Positions 33,049 through 33,818 of a stretch of DNA of 33,818 nucleotides are shown here, in pieces (positions within the stretch are counted from its first letter, which is position 1; each line of letters begins with the position of its first letter). The notes under the pieces are model-generated. The model saw only the letters and a program-made list of their open reading frames with translations, did not search any database and was not told the DNA's origin. Location of the stretch: positions 1-33,818 of the forward strand of contig JANXXO010000011.1 of assembly GCA_025350565.1 (NCBI GenBank), written 5' to 3'. This DNA is from Acidimicrobiaceae bacterium. GTDB taxonomy: Bacteria; Actinomycetota; Acidimicrobiia; Acidimicrobiales; RAAP-2. Both the position numbers and the translations under genes were made by a program.

Positions 33049-33818
33049 ATCCCGTCGCCCTCGAGAGTTACCGGTGGCCCCCCTCCAACGCAGCCATCGC
33101 CGAACGATGGGGACTCGATCCGCGCTCGATTCTTCGCTTCGACGGTAACGTCGCCGCGACGCCTCCGCCCACGGCCCGACCGGCGGCCCTCGCCAAAGCG
33201 CTCGCCGACGTCAATGAGTACGACCGTGGTCGCTACGTCGAACTCCGTACGGCGATCGCGCAACGTCACGGTGTCGGGCTGGACCAGGTAGCCCTCGGGG
33301 CGGGCAGTGACGAATTCATTGTGCTGCTGGCTCGTCTGTACGGCGAAAATGGCACGGTCGCCACCGTGCCCGCATTCTCGTATTCGATGTATCCCTTCGC
33401 GGCCGCAATGGCTGGCGCCACGATGGTTAGCGATCCCAGCGCCGCCGACGTGGTGTTTGTCTGTCGTCCCAATAATCCAACGGGGGAGCTGCCCGATATT
33501 CCCGATGTCCCGGGCCAACTCGTCATCGATGAGGCCTACGCGGACTACGCCGGTGTCGACGCACTCGCTCGGATTAATGAAGGCGCCATCGTGTTGCGAA
33601 CTTTCTCGAAAGCGTACGGTCTGGCAGGCGCGCGGGTGGGCTACGCGTTGGCGAGCCCCGAGACGACCGCCGTCATCACGTCGCGCCAAGCTCCGCTCTC
33701 GGTGTCGTCACTCTCGGCTTCGCTGGCCCTGGCCGCACTGGCGGTTCCCCTCGACGTGAGCGCCCAGGTCGCCGAACGCGAACGATTGGCACGTTGCCTC
33801 CGTGAACTCGGTCTCGTG
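33045..33818 (+). CDS. hisC: Histidinol-phosphate aminotransferase, partial at window edge
   Basis: 258 residues are visible from ATG 33045 (ATGA overlap with hisD); the C-terminus lies beyond the window. It is a class I/II PLP aminotransferase: GAGSDEFIVLLARLY, the substrate loop PAFSYSMYPFAA, RPNNPTGELP, IDEAYADYAG and the PLP lysine Lys189 in RTFSKAYGLAGARVGYA. The segment between AGATMVSD and RPNNPTG is about 20 residues shorter than in typical HisC. The context (hisG, hisD) makes histidinol-phosphate the likely substrate. Confidence 0.92.
   Translation, partial: MNPVALESYRWPPSNAAIAERWGLDPRSILRFDGNVAATPPPTARPAALAKALADVNEYDRGRYVELRTAIAQRHGVGLDQVALGAGSDEFIVLLARLYGENGTVATVPAFSYSMYPFAAAMAGATMVSDPSAADVVFVCRPNNPTGELPDIPDVPGQLVIDEAYADYAGVDALARINEGAIVLRTFSKAYGLAGARVGYALASPETTAVITSRQAPLSVSSLSASLALAALAVPLDVSAQVAERERLARCLRELGLV

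Overview
The window reads as GC-rich bacterial chromosome (roughly 60 % by eye, not computed), tightly packed, with many 4-bp ATGA/GTGA overlaps, frequent GTG/TTG starts, several probable leaderless promoters and no sign of an outer membrane. This points to an actinobacterium. A lineage outside Mycobacteriales/Streptomycetales, such as Acidimicrobiia, is my best guess but is inference only. I see no mobile element, prophage, CRISPR array, tRNA or rRNA.

Region 1 (1-11829) is a signalling island. It opens with the start of a secreted Thr-rich repeat protein on the minus strand. Next come a degenerate EAL protein, a GAF-PAS hybrid histidine kinase, and a convergent OmpR/PhoB-type response regulator preceded by a Pho-box-like direct repeat. 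A 967-aa fusion follows (unassigned GNAT-like N-terminus, ThiF/E1-like adenylyltransferase, nitroreductase) that resembles Mycobacterium tuberculosis Rv1355c. The island ends with a translationally coupled operon: GAF-GGDEF-EAL, GGDEF, and an uncharacterised protein. That operon starts with its own promoter and a structured leader. From memory, Rv1355c also sits between a GAF-GGDEF-EAL gene (Rv1354c) and an EAL gene (Rv1357c), so the link between this fusion enzyme and cyclic-di-GMP may be conserved.

Region 2 (11998-16792) holds a dolichyl-phosphate-glucosyltransferase-like GT2, divergent from a sulfotransferase-like gene followed by an APS kinase (cysC). Together these suggest local PAPS supply for sulfating a glycan or lipid. 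After them come a PadR repressor with a perfect operator in its own promoter, its coupled membrane-protein partner, and a small membrane protein.

Region 3 (16901-29389) is a sugar-acid locus. A long minus-strand operon encodes a metal-site-less M24-like protein, a U32-like barrel protein, an IlvD/Edd dehydratase, a CUT1 ABC importer (binding protein, two permeases, ATPase), an SMP-30 lactonase and an alpha-ketoglutarate-semialdehyde dehydrogenase. Divergent from it are an IclR regulator broken by a frameshift and a zinc-type MDR dehydrogenase. The set resembles an oxidative Weimberg-type route to 2-oxoglutarate, but no recognisable 2-keto-3-deoxy-acid dehydratase is present. A bidirectional terminator closes the region.

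Region 4 (29469-33818) has a small two-TM protein and hisA on the minus strand. Divergent across only 30 bp is a TrpR/YerC-type regulator coupled to hisG, hisD and hisC (hisC is cut by the window end). HisD and HisC are unusually compact yet keep their catalytic residues.
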